This document shows, piece by piece, positions 53,764-62,905 of a stretch of 64,000 bases of DNA. The notes below the pieces were generated by a model. That model did no database searches. It was not told the DNA's origin and was given only the letters and a program-made list of their open reading frames with translations. The position numbers were made by a program, and so were the translations under genes. Within the stretch, counting starts at the first letter, position 1. Every line of letters starts with the position of its first letter. This stretch comes from Candidatus Saccharimonadota bacterium (lineage in GTDB: Bacteria > Patescibacteriota > Saccharimonadia > Saccharimonadales > Saccharimonadaceae), in assembly GCA_017480035.1 (NCBI GenBank), contig JAFVBJ010000002.1, positions 124,001 to 188,000 of the forward strand, written 5' to 3'.

Positions 53764-54546
53764 TTATACGTTAAATATTGGCTGGCTAAACCAGACGACG
53801 ATTAAAGCGATAAGTACGATAGCAAAAACTGTCGGCATACCGATTTCGGACCATTTGACTTTGCCGTCATTTTTAGTGATTGAATCGTATGCATAACCGA
53901 AAGCGTAAGCGCAGACCGAGAGGATGATGGAAAGTTGAGGGATGATAGCGCCGGTATTAGAGAAAGAATAGACAATGAGCCAAGAATGGCAAAGCCAAGC
54001 GATTTCAGCGGCGATGATGCCGGCAGCAATGATGATGACGTTATAATCTTTGTCGTCGCCTTGGACGAGGACATGGCGAGCAGCAGCGTAGCCGATAACA
54101 AAACAACCAATGACCATGAGAGCAGAGTTTGCGCTCGCGGCCATTAAGGTCAAAGCGGTCGTACCGAAGAAAATCGCCCAGAGAGATTGGAAATTGGCGG
54201 CGAATTTGGTCGAGCGAGGCTTCAGGAAGATGAGCCAAATTGAGTAAAGTACCATCACGATAGCGTGGATTGGCATGAAAAATGGGCCAGAACAATATGA
54301 AATTAAGACGAAAGAGGTGCCAACAATTAAATCGACGAGATTAGACTTCAAGTTTAAGAGCCAATAGCGCGGACGGACGGCAAACATGCGCCATTTCGAA
54401 AGTACGACGAAGAGTAAGCCAATGATTGGGCTGCTAGTCGCCATAGTAATAAGGACAGAGCCGATACCGAGCGCGGCATTCAAAATGATGTGTAAGAGCG
54501 AGCTGAGCGCATTACGGCTTTTGCGGACAAAAACAAAATCAGCCAT
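53764..54546 (-). CDS. Unknown membrane protein (260 aa)
   Basis: I do not recognise this protein. Seven to eight hydrophobic segments over the whole length, with a short charged N-terminus (MADFVFVRKSRN). Overlaps the lepB stop (TAATG) so it is translated with signal peptidase I; it may assist membrane traffic, or be simply a conserved lineage protein. HtrA follows on the same strand. Confidence 0.7.
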   Translation of the reverse strand: MADFVFVRKSRNALSSLLHIILNAALGIGSVLITMATSSPIIGLLFVVLSKWRMFAVRPRYWLLNLKSNLVDLIVGTSFVLISYCSGPFFMPIHAIVMVLYSIWLIFLKPRSTKFAANFQSLWAIFFGTTALTLMAASANSALMVIGCFVIGYAAARHVLVQGDDKDYNVIIIAAGIIAAEIAWLCHSWLIVYSFSNTGAIIPQLSIILSVCAYAFGYAYDSITKNDGKVKWSEIGMPTVFAIVLIALIVVWFSQPIFNV

Positions 54547-55190
54547 TAAAAGAACCTCATTTGGTTAAATGGAAATGGTCGGAAAACGACCGGACCGATG
54601 ATGCGGCAATATGGGACAGTACCGAGGCCGTAGCGTGAATCATAGGAATGAGTGCCTTCACGGTTGTCGCCGGCGACGAAAATTTCGCCTTCAGGAACAA
54701 CCATGTCGACTTCGCCGCTAGTTTCAGCTTTTGGCCCGTCAGTATCGGATTTTCGAGTGTCGAGGTCGGGGTTAAAACCGTTTGGATTTTCGTCGTTATA
54801 AACAGTTAAGACCCCATCTTTGACGACGACGCGTTCGCCAGGAAATGCGATTACACGTTTAATAATGAATTGGTCATGGATGGTTGCGTCGGCTCCGCAA
54901 GTAAGCGGACCATCGGCGTCGCCGTTCGCAAAAACGATGACTTGTCCGCGCTCTGGGACGTATTCTTCGCCGTTAAAATGAGCGATTGAAACTGCGAGGC
55001 GGTTTACAATGACACGGTCAGAATTGTGGAGAGTGTTTTCCATCGAGACGCCAACGACGTTGTATGAACGAAAAATGTAAGCGTTGACTGTAATGGTGCC
55101 AATGATGATAAGAGCGACGAAAAAGATTAGGCTGATGATATCCTTGATAATTGGATGTCTTTCAAAAATAGTGAGCTCTTTTTTCTCCAT
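54546..55190 (-). CDS. lepB: Signal peptidase I
   Basis: 214 residues. N-terminal membrane segment (about 20-40), catalytic serine S49 in GVSMENTL, catalytic lysine in IIKRVIAFPGE (about 111) and the late box FVAGDNREGTHSYDSRYG. It cleaves signal peptides at the outer face of the membrane. The -10 box TAAAAT (55197-55202) ends six bases before ATG, predicting a leaderless mRNA. Confidence 0.96.
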   Translation of the reverse strand: MEKKELTIFERHPIIKDIISLIFFVALIIIGTITVNAYIFRSYNVVGVSMENTLHNSDRVIVNRLAVSIAHFNGEEYVPERGQVIVFANGDADGPLTCGADATIHDQFIIKRVIAFPGERVVVKDGVLTVYNDENPNGFNPDLDTRKSDTDGPKAETSGEVDMVVPEGEIFVAGDNREGTHSYDSRYGLGTVPYCRIIGPVVFRPFPFNQMRFF

Positions 55191-55212
55191 ATATCTATTT
55201 TACCATATATCC

Positions 55213-56166
55213 TTAGAATTTTAGTATAAAACTCGTGCTTTTCTTATCTGAATCAGCGGAAAGTTTCCATCCATTTTTCTCTGCAACTTCATGCGCGATA
55301 GCAAGGCCAAGTCCGACGCCATTTTTGGTCTTGTCGACTTGATAAAATCGTTCGAAAAGATGCGGTAATTTTTCTTTTTCGATAGTGGTGCCATCGTTTT
55401 TGACGACGATTTCATGAGCGGAAACATTGATGTCGATTTTTTTATCACTGTATTTAATGGCGTTGTCGAGCAAAATGTTTAAAATTTGGCGAAAAGCCGC
55501 GGAGTCGAGCGTTAGAGTGCGGTTCGTCTCGGTTTTGAGTTTGCATTTGATGGATTTTTTCTCCATTTGCGGCTTCAGAGGCGAGATAAGATCTTTGACA
55601 AAATCCGAGAGAATGATCTCAGTTTTTTTGCTTTCATTGGCGTTTGCATCGACTCTAGCAAGAGCGAGTAGCTGACCGTTTAGCTCGGCAAGTTCCTCGG
55701 CTTTTTTCATCGCATTATCGACCCATTCATTATCTTTGATGTCGGCAGCTTCAAGGTTCGCTTGGATGACGGCAAGTGGAGTTTTTATCTCATGCGAAGC
55801 ATTGGCGATGAATTGTTTTTGCGCTTCGTAAGTTTCTTTGACCGGTTTGATGCTTTGTTCGGCGAGATAAATGCTGAGAAGTAAAATTAATACTTCGATA
55901 CAAATTCCAGTAATGATGAGCGACGAGAGTAAGGTATTGAGGTTTTCTTTGCGGTCTTCAGCGATATGTTTATGAACTTCGTCGGAAAAAGTCGTGCCGG
56001 AGCCATCGTCGAATATGACTGTCGTATTGATCGTCTGCTTTGGCATTGGACGATTTTTTTCGCTATTTGAAACTGTGAAATAAATTGTTGAGAAAGCTAC
56101 GACAAGCACGATAGTAGTCGTCAGCATATTAATTCCAACAATTTTATTTCGAAGTTTCTTAAACAT
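55213..56166 (-). CDS. Sensor histidine kinase
   Basis: 317 residues. Two membrane segments (about 12-32 and 80-100) enclose an about 50-residue sensor loop (IFDDGSGTTFSDEVHKHIAE). H-box FIANASHEIKTPLAV with phospho-accepting H125, N-box NILLDNAIKYSD, and G-boxes NGVGLGLAI. No clear HAMP domain is seen. Two bases from its response regulator, so one two-component system. The signal is unknown. Confidence 0.93.
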   Translation of the reverse strand: MFKKLRNKIVGINMLTTTIVLVVAFSTIYFTVSNSEKNRPMPKQTINTTVIFDDGSGTTFSDEVHKHIAEDRKENLNTLLSSLIITGICIEVLILLLSIYLAEQSIKPVKETYEAQKQFIANASHEIKTPLAVIQANLEAADIKDNEWVDNAMKKAEELAELNGQLLALARVDANANESKKTEIILSDFVKDLISPLKPQMEKKSIKCKLKTETNRTLTLDSAAFRQILNILLDNAIKYSDKKIDINVSAHEIVVKNDGTTIEKEKLPHLFERFYQVDKTKNGVGLGLAIAHEVAEKNGWKLSADSDKKSTSFILKF

Positions 56167-56168
56167 TT

Positions 56169-56831
56169 TTAGTCCTTTACGATTAATTTATAGCCGAGAT
56201 TTCGGATTGTTTTGATGATGCATTTACTTTTCAGGGTTTTCATTTTCTTGCGAAGATAGCTCATATAAACTTCAACGTAGTTTTCTTCGGCAATTGATTC
56301 CCCACCCCAAACTTTTGCGAGGATGTATTCTTTTTTCTGAACGACGCCAGGATTTTTGATGAGAATTTCAAGAATCTGGGCTTCTTTTTCGGTTAGAGGG
56401 ATGTTGTTGAGCGTACGGTTGTCGACATTGAGATTTAAATCTTCGAAATGAATTTCAGTGTCTTCTTGGAGTGGTGGTCGGCGGTTAAGAGCGTTTAATC
56501 TTGCAATTAATTCGGAAGTTTTGAATGGCTTTGAGAGATAGTCGTCGGCGCCCATTGTAAGACCTTTGACTTTATCTTCAACTTCGGAAAGCGCAGAGAG
56601 CATGATGACTGGAGTCTTTATTCCGCGGTCGCGGATAGCCTTTAAAATGTCAAAACCAGAGAGTTTTGGGAGCATAATGTCAAGTACGATAGCGTCGTAA
56701 ATTGGATTGACGGACATATCTAGACCTTTTTCGCCATCATCAGCCCAATCGACTGCGATATCGGCTTTTTTTAGCATGTGAATGACGGCATCGGCTAAGT
56801 ATTTTTCATCTTCAACGTATAATATTCTCAT
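56169..56831 (-). CDS. OmpR-family response regulator
   Basis: 220 residues. Receiver domain with phospho-acceptor D51 in IVLDIMLP, KP at SKPFKTSEL (about 104), and a winged-helix DNA-binding domain (about 125-218; LNVDNRTLNNIPLTEKEAQILEIL, RKKMKTLKSKCIIKTIRNLGYKL). TATAAT and AAAGGAAA precede ATG. It is the partner of the downstream kinase. Confidence 0.95.
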   Translation of the reverse strand: MRILYVEDEKYLADAVIHMLKKADIAVDWADDGEKGLDMSVNPIYDAIVLDIMLPKLSGFDILKAIRDRGIKTPVIMLSALSEVEDKVKGLTMGADDYLSKPFKTSELIARLNALNRRPPLQEDTEIHFEDLNLNVDNRTLNNIPLTEKEAQILEILIKNPGVVQKKEYILAKVWGGESIAEENYVEVYMSYLRKKMKTLKSKCIIKTIRNLGYKLIVKD

Positions 56832-56892
56832 GTAATTTCCTTTCGTTTATAATCTTATTATACGTTTTGAAACTTAAACATTCCTTAAAAGC

Positions 56893-57267
56893 TTAAAAAG
56901 AAAAATCAGTTTTTTCTCCCATAGAATCTTGGAAAGTGCCTTTGGCATTTTTAAGTTCAAGTGCGACAGAATCGTCATTAAAATCTTTGCCAAGAGCTTC
57001 GTAGATTTCTTGGTTGAGTTTTTTGTCGTCAACCGGAAAAGCTTCAGCGGTGAAGCGGACGAGATTTTGCTCCATTGAGAAAATTTCAATCTTTGGATTC
57101 TTCTCGATTTGTTTGAAAACATCTTTTTGGCGGTCAGTGCCGATATAGAAATGTCCGTCGATAATCACGGCACCATCGAACGGACGAACGTGCGGCTGAT
57201 CGCTGTCGGTGGTAGCGATATAGAAAACTCCGGAAAGTGCGTTTGCGACCGAAAAAGTATCTTCCAT
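56893..57267 (-). CDS. Pyridoxamine-5'-phosphate-oxidase-like flavin protein
   Basis: 124 residues. Split-barrel FMN-binding fold with GVFYIATTDSDQPHVRPF (about 13-30), DGHFYIGTDRQKDVFKQIEKNPKIEIFS and a GTFQDSMGEK ending. Family members reduce or bind flavin, heme or F420 and not all have oxidase activity. Its ATG overlaps the AI-2E-type transporter stop (TAATG). Substrate unknown. Confidence 0.8.
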   Translation of the reverse strand: MEDTFSVANALSGVFYIATTDSDQPHVRPFDGAVIIDGHFYIGTDRQKDVFKQIEKNPKIEIFSMEQNLVRFTAEAFPVDDKKLNQEIYEALGKDFNDDSVALELKNAKGTFQDSMGEKTDFSF

Positions 57268-58355
57268 TATTCCTCCTTGCTTAATTCTTTAAGGTTCGGG
57301 TATTCGTCAATTAGGACTTTAATGCAGCCGGCGATTGGGATGGCGATAACACAACCAATCAAGCCGAAAGAATAGACTCCGATTGTGACTGCGACGAGAA
57401 TGAGGAGCGGCGGGAGATTGAGACCTTTACCTTGGATTTTTGGAGAGATGAGGTTGTTTTCGATTTGGGCGTAGATGACATAGAAAATTAAGAACGAAAG
57501 TCCTGCCCAGAGTGAATTTGGAAGAAGAAGCAACGTAACAAGGATGGCGGTTAGAATTGGGCCGAACATTGGGATGAGGTAGAAGAATGCGGCGATGAGG
57601 CCCATTGGAATCGCGAGGTTGGCGGAAAGCCCAAACAGAACGGATAAGATAAGCACGCTAGTCGCGACGACAACGCCATCGAGAATTGCGACGATAAGCT
57701 GACCAGAGACGTATTTTGAGACGACTTCCGCACAGCGGTCAATGACGCGACGCCAAACTTTCGAAGCTTTTTGGTTTTTATCGGCGAATTTATCCCAAAG
57801 GCTGTCTAGAATAGATGGACCTTGTAGCATAAAGAGAATCGTCAAGACAACAATGAGGATGACGGCGGTCAGGATACTGCCGATAGTACCGATGCTATTT
57901 ATTGTGAAATTCGAGAAGCTTCCGATAAAATTTTGGGAAGTGTCTTTGACGCTAGTGATGATTTGTTCGCGCAAATCGGCGATACCAATACTGTTTCCAA
58001 AGCGATCTATTTCTTCGCTGCTTAGGAGGTTATTAAGTTGTTCTGGAACAGAGCCGATGAATTTTGCAGTTTCATTGACGACGACCGGGCCAACAAAACC
58101 GATGACGGCAAGCAATGAAATAACGACGATGATGACAGCTGCGATTGACGAGAGGCTGCGACGTTCTTTCTTCTTGTCGATGTCGTCGATTCTTTTAGCG
58201 AGCGGATGCAGGGCAACGGCAAAAAAGATGGAAGTTAAAACAATCATGATGCCCATGAAAGCTTGCTGGATGAAGGCAAGAATAAGTGCGAATCCGATAA
58301 TTACCAACCAAAAACGTACAAAAGTCTTGGTGTCGACGTCAATTTTTTTGCTCAC
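57267..58355 (-). CDS. AI-2E transporter (PerM/YdiK) family protein
   Basis: 362 residues. Eight-TM family layout with two N-terminal segments, a cytoplasmic part (about 90-160) and the diagnostic GxxxxxLPxxG-like PMFGPILTAILV region near 275. GTG start at 58355 with GGAGG four bases ahead. Function is likely efflux of ions or small molecules, since the AI-2 name does not imply quorum signalling. Followed by the flavin protein. Confidence 0.87.
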   Translation of the reverse strand: MSKKIDVDTKTFVRFWLVIIGFALILAFIQQAFMGIMIVLTSIFFAVALHPLAKRIDDIDKKKERRSLSSIAAVIIVVISLLAVIGFVGPVVVNETAKFIGSVPEQLNNLLSSEEIDRFGNSIGIADLREQIITSVKDTSQNFIGSFSNFTINSIGTIGSILTAVILIVVLTILFMLQGPSILDSLWDKFADKNQKASKVWRRVIDRCAEVVSKYVSGQLIVAILDGVVVATSVLILSVLFGLSANLAIPMGLIAAFFYLIPMFGPILTAILVTLLLLPNSLWAGLSFLIFYVIYAQIENNLISPKIQGKGLNLPPLLILVAVTIGVYSFGLIGCVIAIPIAGCIKVLIDEYPNLKELSKEE

Positions 58356-58390
58356 TTTCCTCCTTTTGTTATATATCTATTTTATCACAC

Positions 58391-59737
58391 TTATGATAAG
58401 AATTGCCAAACTGGGCCGTCCGGAGTATCTTTTACGATATAATTGTTGTCGGCGAGCTGGTCGCGAATTTCGTCTGCGACGGCAAAATCTTTGTTCTTTC
58501 TAGCTTCTTCGCGTTCTTCGATTAAGCGTTTAACAAAATCAGGAGCATTGTCGGCGTCTTTCGTAAGGCCGAGGCCAAAAAGTTCATCGACGAATTGCCA
58601 ATCTTCGAAATTAAGTTCATTCGTGTCGATGATGCTGAAAGCTGCAGCAGAATTCAGATTTTCGTTGACGGCTTTTAAAATCTCGTCGCAAATAGTAGTC
58701 TTTCGGATTTGTCCGAGTTGCTTGGCGGCGACAGCTTTATTCTTCCAGTTTAAGCGGCGTGATTTTGCGGCAGCAAGGTCAAGTAAACTAAAATTGCGCG
58801 TACCTTGGAAATGACCTTGAAGAACCCACATTTTGAAATCGAGCGGCATATAGCCTTTTTCTTCGAGTTGCTCGAGAGTGTAAGTGTTGCCGAGAGATTT
58901 GCTAATTTTTTCGCCGTCGATAGTGATAAAATTACAATGGAGCCAGAAATTACACATTTTCTTTTCGAAAGCAGCTTCGGATTCGGCGATTTCGTTGGTG
59001 TGATGAACCGGAATATGGTCAATTCCGCCAGTGTGGATGTCGATAGTTTCACCAAGTTCTTCGTGGATGATGGTGGCACATTCAATGTGCCAACCTGGAT
59101 AGCCCGGGCGGTTGAGATAATCCCAACGCATAGCGTGGTTCTCGCCCTCTTTAATGAATTTCCAGAGCGCAAAATCGGAAACATTTTTCTTCTCAGAGTT
59201 AAAATCGACGCGGGCACCGGCTTTCAAATGGTCAAGGTCGAGGCGGGCAAAATCGGCGTAAGTTGGGAATTTTGAAGTGTCAAAATAAACTCCGTCGCTT
59301 GTTTCGTAAGTGTAGCCTTTTCTAGTGAGCTCGTCGACTAGTTTGATATCTTCATCGATGTAATCGGTGGCACGAGCGATAACGTCTGGTTTTACGAGGT
59401 TTAATTTTTCGTAATTTTCGAGAAAATATTTTGAATAAAATTCGGCAATTTCCCAAACAGTTTTATTTTCTCTTTTGGCACCTTTTTCGAGTTTGTCGTC
59501 ACCGTCGTCGGCGTCGGAAGTTAGGTGTCCGACATCAGTGAGATTTAGAACGCGCTTTGGCGTCATGCCGTTTAGTTTTAGGGTACGAATAAGTAAATCC
59601 CAATAGATATAACTTGTGTAGTTGCCGACGTGCGGAAAGTCATAGACGGTTGGGCCACAAGTGTAGATTTTTACTTCAGATGGGTTCTGCGGCTTGAATT
59701 CTTCGAGTTTTCTGGTCAGAGTGTTATAAAGTTTCAT
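58391..59737 (-). CDS. cysS: Cysteinyl-tRNA synthetase
   Basis: 448 residues, class I. HIGH-like FPHVGNYTSY near residue 35 after the YTCGPTVYD start with zinc-ligand Cys, and KMSKS-like KISKSLGN near 273. Zinc ligands C in YTCGP and HIECATI. Its start overlaps the DHH gene stop. It charges tRNA-Cys. Confidence 0.96.
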   Translation of the reverse strand: MKLYNTLTRKLEEFKPQNPSEVKIYTCGPTVYDFPHVGNYTSYIYWDLLIRTLKLNGMTPKRVLNLTDVGHLTSDADDGDDKLEKGAKRENKTVWEIAEFYSKYFLENYEKLNLVKPDVIARATDYIDEDIKLVDELTRKGYTYETSDGVYFDTSKFPTYADFARLDLDHLKAGARVDFNSEKKNVSDFALWKFIKEGENHAMRWDYLNRPGYPGWHIECATIIHEELGETIDIHTGGIDHIPVHHTNEIAESEAAFEKKMCNFWLHCNFITIDGEKISKSLGNTYTLEQLEEKGYMPLDFKMWVLQGHFQGTRNFSLLDLAAAKSRRLNWKNKAVAAKQLGQIRKTTICDEILKAVNENLNSAAAFSIIDTNELNFEDWQFVDELFGLGLTKDADNAPDFVKRLIEEREEARKNKDFAVADEIRDQLADNNYIVKDTPDGPVWQFLS

Positions 59738-60756
59738 TAGAAGCTCCCGTAATTTATAGTTTCACTTTCGGTATTTTTAGCTTTATATTCGGAAATGAGG
59801 CTATTACAGCAAGAAACGAGGTCTTTGACGCATTCTTCGTATGATAAATCGTAAGTTCTAAATCCAGCAGCGTATGGATGTCCGCCACCACCGAAATACC
59901 CGGCAACTTTGTCGGCGATCGGGCAACTGCTGCGAATTTTTCCGGTCAATTTTCCGTCAGGATAAGTTTTTATGGCGACGGCGACTTCGACACCTTCAAC
60001 CATGCGCATTTCTTCGAGGATAAGAACATTTGGATTATATTCGTCGGAGTATTCTTGGATGTCATCCCATGGGATATGGATGGTCGCAAGCTCGCCATCG
60101 AGTGAATATTCGATGCGCTTAATCAAATCAGCTTTGTAATCGAGAATTCTTTGAGACTTTTTCATGAATTCTTTGCGATTTTCTTCGAGCTCGCTGATAT
60201 TGCTTCCGAGTTCGGTGAGTTCGGCGGCGATTCTGAAATCTTCAGCAGAAACACTAGCGGTTGTAAGGCCTAGCGTGTCGGAAAGGATGCCGTTAAAAAG
60301 ATTGTCGGCGGCGTTTTTGTTGATTTTTATTCCCTGGTCTTTGGCGATTTTATAAATCAAAGTACAGCAAGCTGGGAGAGGCTCGATGATTTTTTCATGC
60401 GGGAAAGATAAATCGTCTTCGGTTTCGTGATGGTCGAGGACAAAAACCGGCTTTGTGTTTAAGGTGTTTTTGATTGTGTCGTCAGCTAAGAGTTTACTGA
60501 GTAAAATTTCTGCGGCAGTGTCGACAATAATATAACCGTCAGCATTAAAAGTAAATTCATTTGAAACGCGCGACCAGCCTTCGAAATAACGCAGATATTT
60601 TGGAATATCAACCGGACAATAGAGTGAAATTTCTTTACCTTCGAGCAGATATTCGAGCGAAATTGCAGAGCCAAGCGAATCGCCATCCGGGTTTTCGGCC
60701 TGGATAATACAAATTTTGTTTTTGTCCTTTAGAAACTCTGAAAAATTGTTATACAT
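59737..60756 (-). CDS. DHH-family phosphoesterase (NrnA-like)
   Basis: 339 residues. Metal motifs NPDGDSLGSA (about 21-30), VFVLDHHETED (about 112) and C-terminal DHHA1 GGGGHPYAAGF (about 295). NrnA-type enzymes degrade nanoRNA and pAp; c-di-AMP phosphodiesterases look similar. The -10 box TATAAT (60764-60769) ends seven bases before ATG. It heads the operon with cysS. Confidence 0.9.
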   Translation of the reverse strand: MYNNFSEFLKDKNKICIIQAENPDGDSLGSAISLEYLLEGKEISLYCPVDIPKYLRYFEGWSRVSNEFTFNADGYIIVDTAAEILLSKLLADDTIKNTLNTKPVFVLDHHETEDDLSFPHEKIIEPLPACCTLIYKIAKDQGIKINKNAADNLFNGILSDTLGLTTASVSAEDFRIAAELTELGSNISELEENRKEFMKKSQRILDYKADLIKRIEYSLDGELATIHIPWDDIQEYSDEYNPNVLILEEMRMVEGVEVAVAIKTYPDGKLTGKIRSSCPIADKVAGYFGGGGHPYAAGFRTYDLSYEECVKDLVSCCNSLISEYKAKNTESETINYGSF

Positions 60757-60769
60757 CTCTTAAATTATA

Positions 60770-61375
60770 TCACAAATTAGTGCGATTATTAAGAGCTGCA
60801 GAAAGGGTGATTTGGTCTGCGTATGATAAATCTACACCAAGTGGGAGCCCACGAGCGAGACGAGTGATTTTTAAATCTGGGAATTTTTCAGAGAGAGTTT
60901 TTTGGAGAAGTAGTGCCGTCGATTCTCCTTCGACGGATGGATTAGTTGCGATAATGACTTCTTTTGCTTTGTCGTCTTCGACACGACTAATAAGCTCTTT
61001 GATATGAAGTTGCTCAGGTGTGATTCCGTCGATAGGAGAAATGGCGCCGCCGAGAACATGATAAGTGCCAGAAAAGGCTTTTGTTTGTTCGATAGCATAG
61101 ATGTCGAGTGGTTCTTCGACGACGAGAATGGTTGTTTTGTCGCGTTTTTCATCAGCATAAAACGGAGAAACTTCTTCACTGCTGTCTATGAGCGCAAAAG
61201 TTTTTGGGCAAGATTTTACGTTCTCGTGTAGTTCAGAGAGGCTTTCGGCGATATTTTGCGCGATATTTTTGTCGGAGCGAAAAAGGTAATACGCATAGCG
61301 TTCAGCTGTGCGCGGACCGACGCCCGGAAGATGCCCGAGCGCGTCAATCACGTTTTCTAAACTTTTTGGTAGCAC
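60770..61375 (-). CDS. recR: Recombination protein RecR with degenerate zinc finger
   Basis: 201 residues. HhH motif GHLPGVGPRTAERYAYYL (about 15-32), Toprim domain with ILVVEEPLD and ATNPSVEGE, and late RLARGLPLGVDLSYADQ. It should form the RecR ring for RecF/RecO-guided RecA loading. The usual C4 zinc finger between HhH and Toprim keeps only one cysteine (KSCPKTFALIDSSEEVSPFYADEKRD), so zinc binding is probably lost. GTG start 61375 with AAGGA five bases before. Operon with ybaB. Confidence 0.93.
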   Translation of the reverse strand: MLPKSLENVIDALGHLPGVGPRTAERYAYYLFRSDKNIAQNIAESLSELHENVKSCPKTFALIDSSEEVSPFYADEKRDKTTILVVEEPLDIYAIEQTKAFSGTYHVLGGAISPIDGITPEQLHIKELISRVEDDKAKEVIIATNPSVEGESTALLLQKTLSEKFPDLKITRLARGLPLGVDLSYADQITLSAALNNRTNL

Positions 61376-61387
61376 TAAAATCCTTAA

Positions 61388-61696
61388 TTACATTCCCATA
61401 TTGCCAAGCGCGCCGCCGAGAGAAGACATCAAAGGCTTCATTTTTTCGGTTGCGATTTCTTGGGCTTTGGCGTAGCCGTCGCGGAAACAGTTTTCAATCC
61501 AGCGCTCGAGTTCTTCAATGTCGTCGAGGTCGATTTTTTCTGGGTCTAAAGTAACTTTTTTGACTTTTAATTCGCCAGTAATTTGGACGATAACTGCGCC
61601 GTCGCCAGCTTCAACTTCGACGATTTCATTCTTTAAATCTTTTTGTGCTTTGCGAAGCTGATTCAACATCTTCATCTGGTCCATGGTTTGTCCCAT
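61388..61696 (-). CDS. ybaB: YbaB/EbfC nucleoid-associated protein
   Basis: 102 residues from ATG 61696, where AAAGGAG is close; the frame from 61759 starts in noncoding sequence. Helix start MDQMKMLNQLRKAQKDLKNE, then GAVIVQITGELKVKKVTLDPEKIDLDDIEELE and FRDGYAKAQEIATEKMKPL. Binds DNA as a dimer and is commonly near recR and dnaX; recR follows here. Role in DNA compaction or repair. Confidence 0.93.
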   Translation of the reverse strand: MGQTMDQMKMLNQLRKAQKDLKNEIVEVEAGDGAVIVQITGELKVKKVTLDPEKIDLDDIEELERWIENCFRDGYAKAQEIATEKMKPLMSSLGGALGNMGM

Positions 61697-61751
61697 AAAA
61701 ATAACTCCTTTAATTCCCTTAATTATACCATAGAAAACCTTTAGACAACAA

Positions 61752-61779
61752 AAAACCACTCGAACTTCGAGCGGTTTTT
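61752..61779 (-). terminator. Terminator after the 172-aa gene
   Basis: Hairpin AAAACC-CTCGAA/TTCGAG-GGTTTT with T-run on the minus strand, ending one base from the stop at 61778. Confidence 0.8.
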
Positions 61780-62296
61780 ACAATGCGGCTTCGACGGCAG
61801 CCCAGTTTGCGTCTTCGTTTTGAGCTGGAATGACGACGGAAACTTGTGAACCTTCTTTCAAGCGGAAGTAAGTCACGCTAGCGTAAAGAACTTCGTATTC
61901 GCGACCGTTGACTTCGACGAAATATTTGTCGTCGTGGTGGGTTAAAGTTCCAATCACGGTTTTTCTCTCGACCGGTCCGATTTGTTTATAGAGGAATTTA
62001 CCATCAGGAGTGATAGTGAGTTTCATGATGTCGCCTTCGACTAGCTTTGACTTTGAAGCGTAGTTCGCAGGAACAGGATAGTTCTTTCCTTCTTGGTCGA
62101 TCATGATTTGGCCATCAAAGACGCCTTCGATGATTTTTCCTTCAGGACCAGAAATAGTCACGTCGCGTGGAGCGGTGATAGTCTCGCCGTCACCGACCAT
62201 GGAAATCAATAACTCTTTAGCCGCAGCTAAATTAGTTTCAGCTTCTTGGATAAGTGAGCGTAACCTCTTTATTTGTTTTTCTGGTAATTCAGACAT
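61778..62296 (-). CDS. Unknown conserved-looking protein (172 aa)
   Basis: I do not recognise this protein. A helical N-terminus (about 5-35; KQIKRLRSLIQEAETNLAAAKELL) is followed by a beta-rich part with GPEGKIIEGVFDGQIM and VGDGET repeats, and a late GTLTHHDDKYFVEVNGREYEVL. The helical hairpin plus beta domain recalls GreA-like or ribosome-associated factors, but the GreA tip is absent. Start ATG 62296 with GAGGAA close. Own promoter and terminator. Confidence 0.7.
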   Translation of the reverse strand: MSELPEKQIKRLRSLIQEAETNLAAAKELLISMVGDGETITAPRDVTISGPEGKIIEGVFDGQIMIDQEGKNYPVPANYASKSKLVEGDIMKLTITPDGKFLYKQIGPVERKTVIGTLTHHDDKYFVEVNGREYEVLYASVTYFRLKEGSQVSVVIPAQNEDANWAAVEAAL

Positions 62297-62461
62297 TTCC
62301 TCGCATCCTGTCTGTTAAAATATAGTATTAATATTATAATATATGAGGCTAGAAAATTTGTCAATGATTTTTTAGAAAAAAGTTCTCCACAATTCTAACA
62401 GATTTATGCGGCACGTTGTTGTAAAAAATACAGAAAACTTAAAATATGATAAAATTGAAGT

Positions 62462-62893
62462 ATGATAAAGATTATTGCCGGCGGAAAGAAAAACTCGGGT
62501 TGGGTCGCGGACGCGATTTCTGACTTTGAAGTACGGCTGAAAAAGCCGTTTGATATCAAATGGGAGGTGATGGAGGAAGAAAAACTTATGAAATATCTCT
62601 CGGAATGGAAATTTGGGGCGGATGAAGTTGTGATTCTCGCGGATGAACGCGGGAAGAATATCTCCTCGCCGGAACTTTCGGATAAGCTGAATAAAATCTT
62701 TAATTCTAGCTCTTCGGCAACGATTATTATTGGCGGCGCGTATGGCGTGTCGGAGGAAGTGCGAAATCGGGCGGATTTTGTGTGGAGTTTTTCTAGATTA
62801 GTGTTTCCTCATATGTTAATGCGAGTGATGATGGTGGAGCAGATTTATCGCGCGCAAGAAATTTCGCGTGGAGGCAAATATCACCACGAATAA
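62462..62893 (+). CDS. rlmH: 23S rRNA (pseudouridine-1915-N3) methyltransferase RlmH
   Basis: 143 residues, SPOUT knot. The family SAM-site loop IIIGGAYGVSEEVRNRAD (about 98-115) and the C-terminal FPHMLMRVMMVEQIYRAQEISRGGKYHHE are typical. It methylates position 1915 of helix 69. The -10 box TAAAAT (62450-62455) with TG extension ends six bases before ATG, predicting a leaderless mRNA. Confidence 0.95.
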   Translation: MIKIIAGGKKNSGWVADAISDFEVRLKKPFDIKWEVMEEEKLMKYLSEWKFGADEVVILADERGKNISSPELSDKLNKIFNSSSSATIIIGGAYGVSEEVRNRADFVWSFSRLVFPHMLMRVMMVEQIYRAQEISRGGKYHHE

Positions 62894-62905
62894 CCTCTAG
62901 CGGCA

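Noticed and set aside
57742..58503. 253-residue open frame on the plus strand
   Set aside because: It is a shadow of the AI-2E-type gene and cysS. The Ser/Arg-rich, low-motif product is typical of antisense frames in this base composition.
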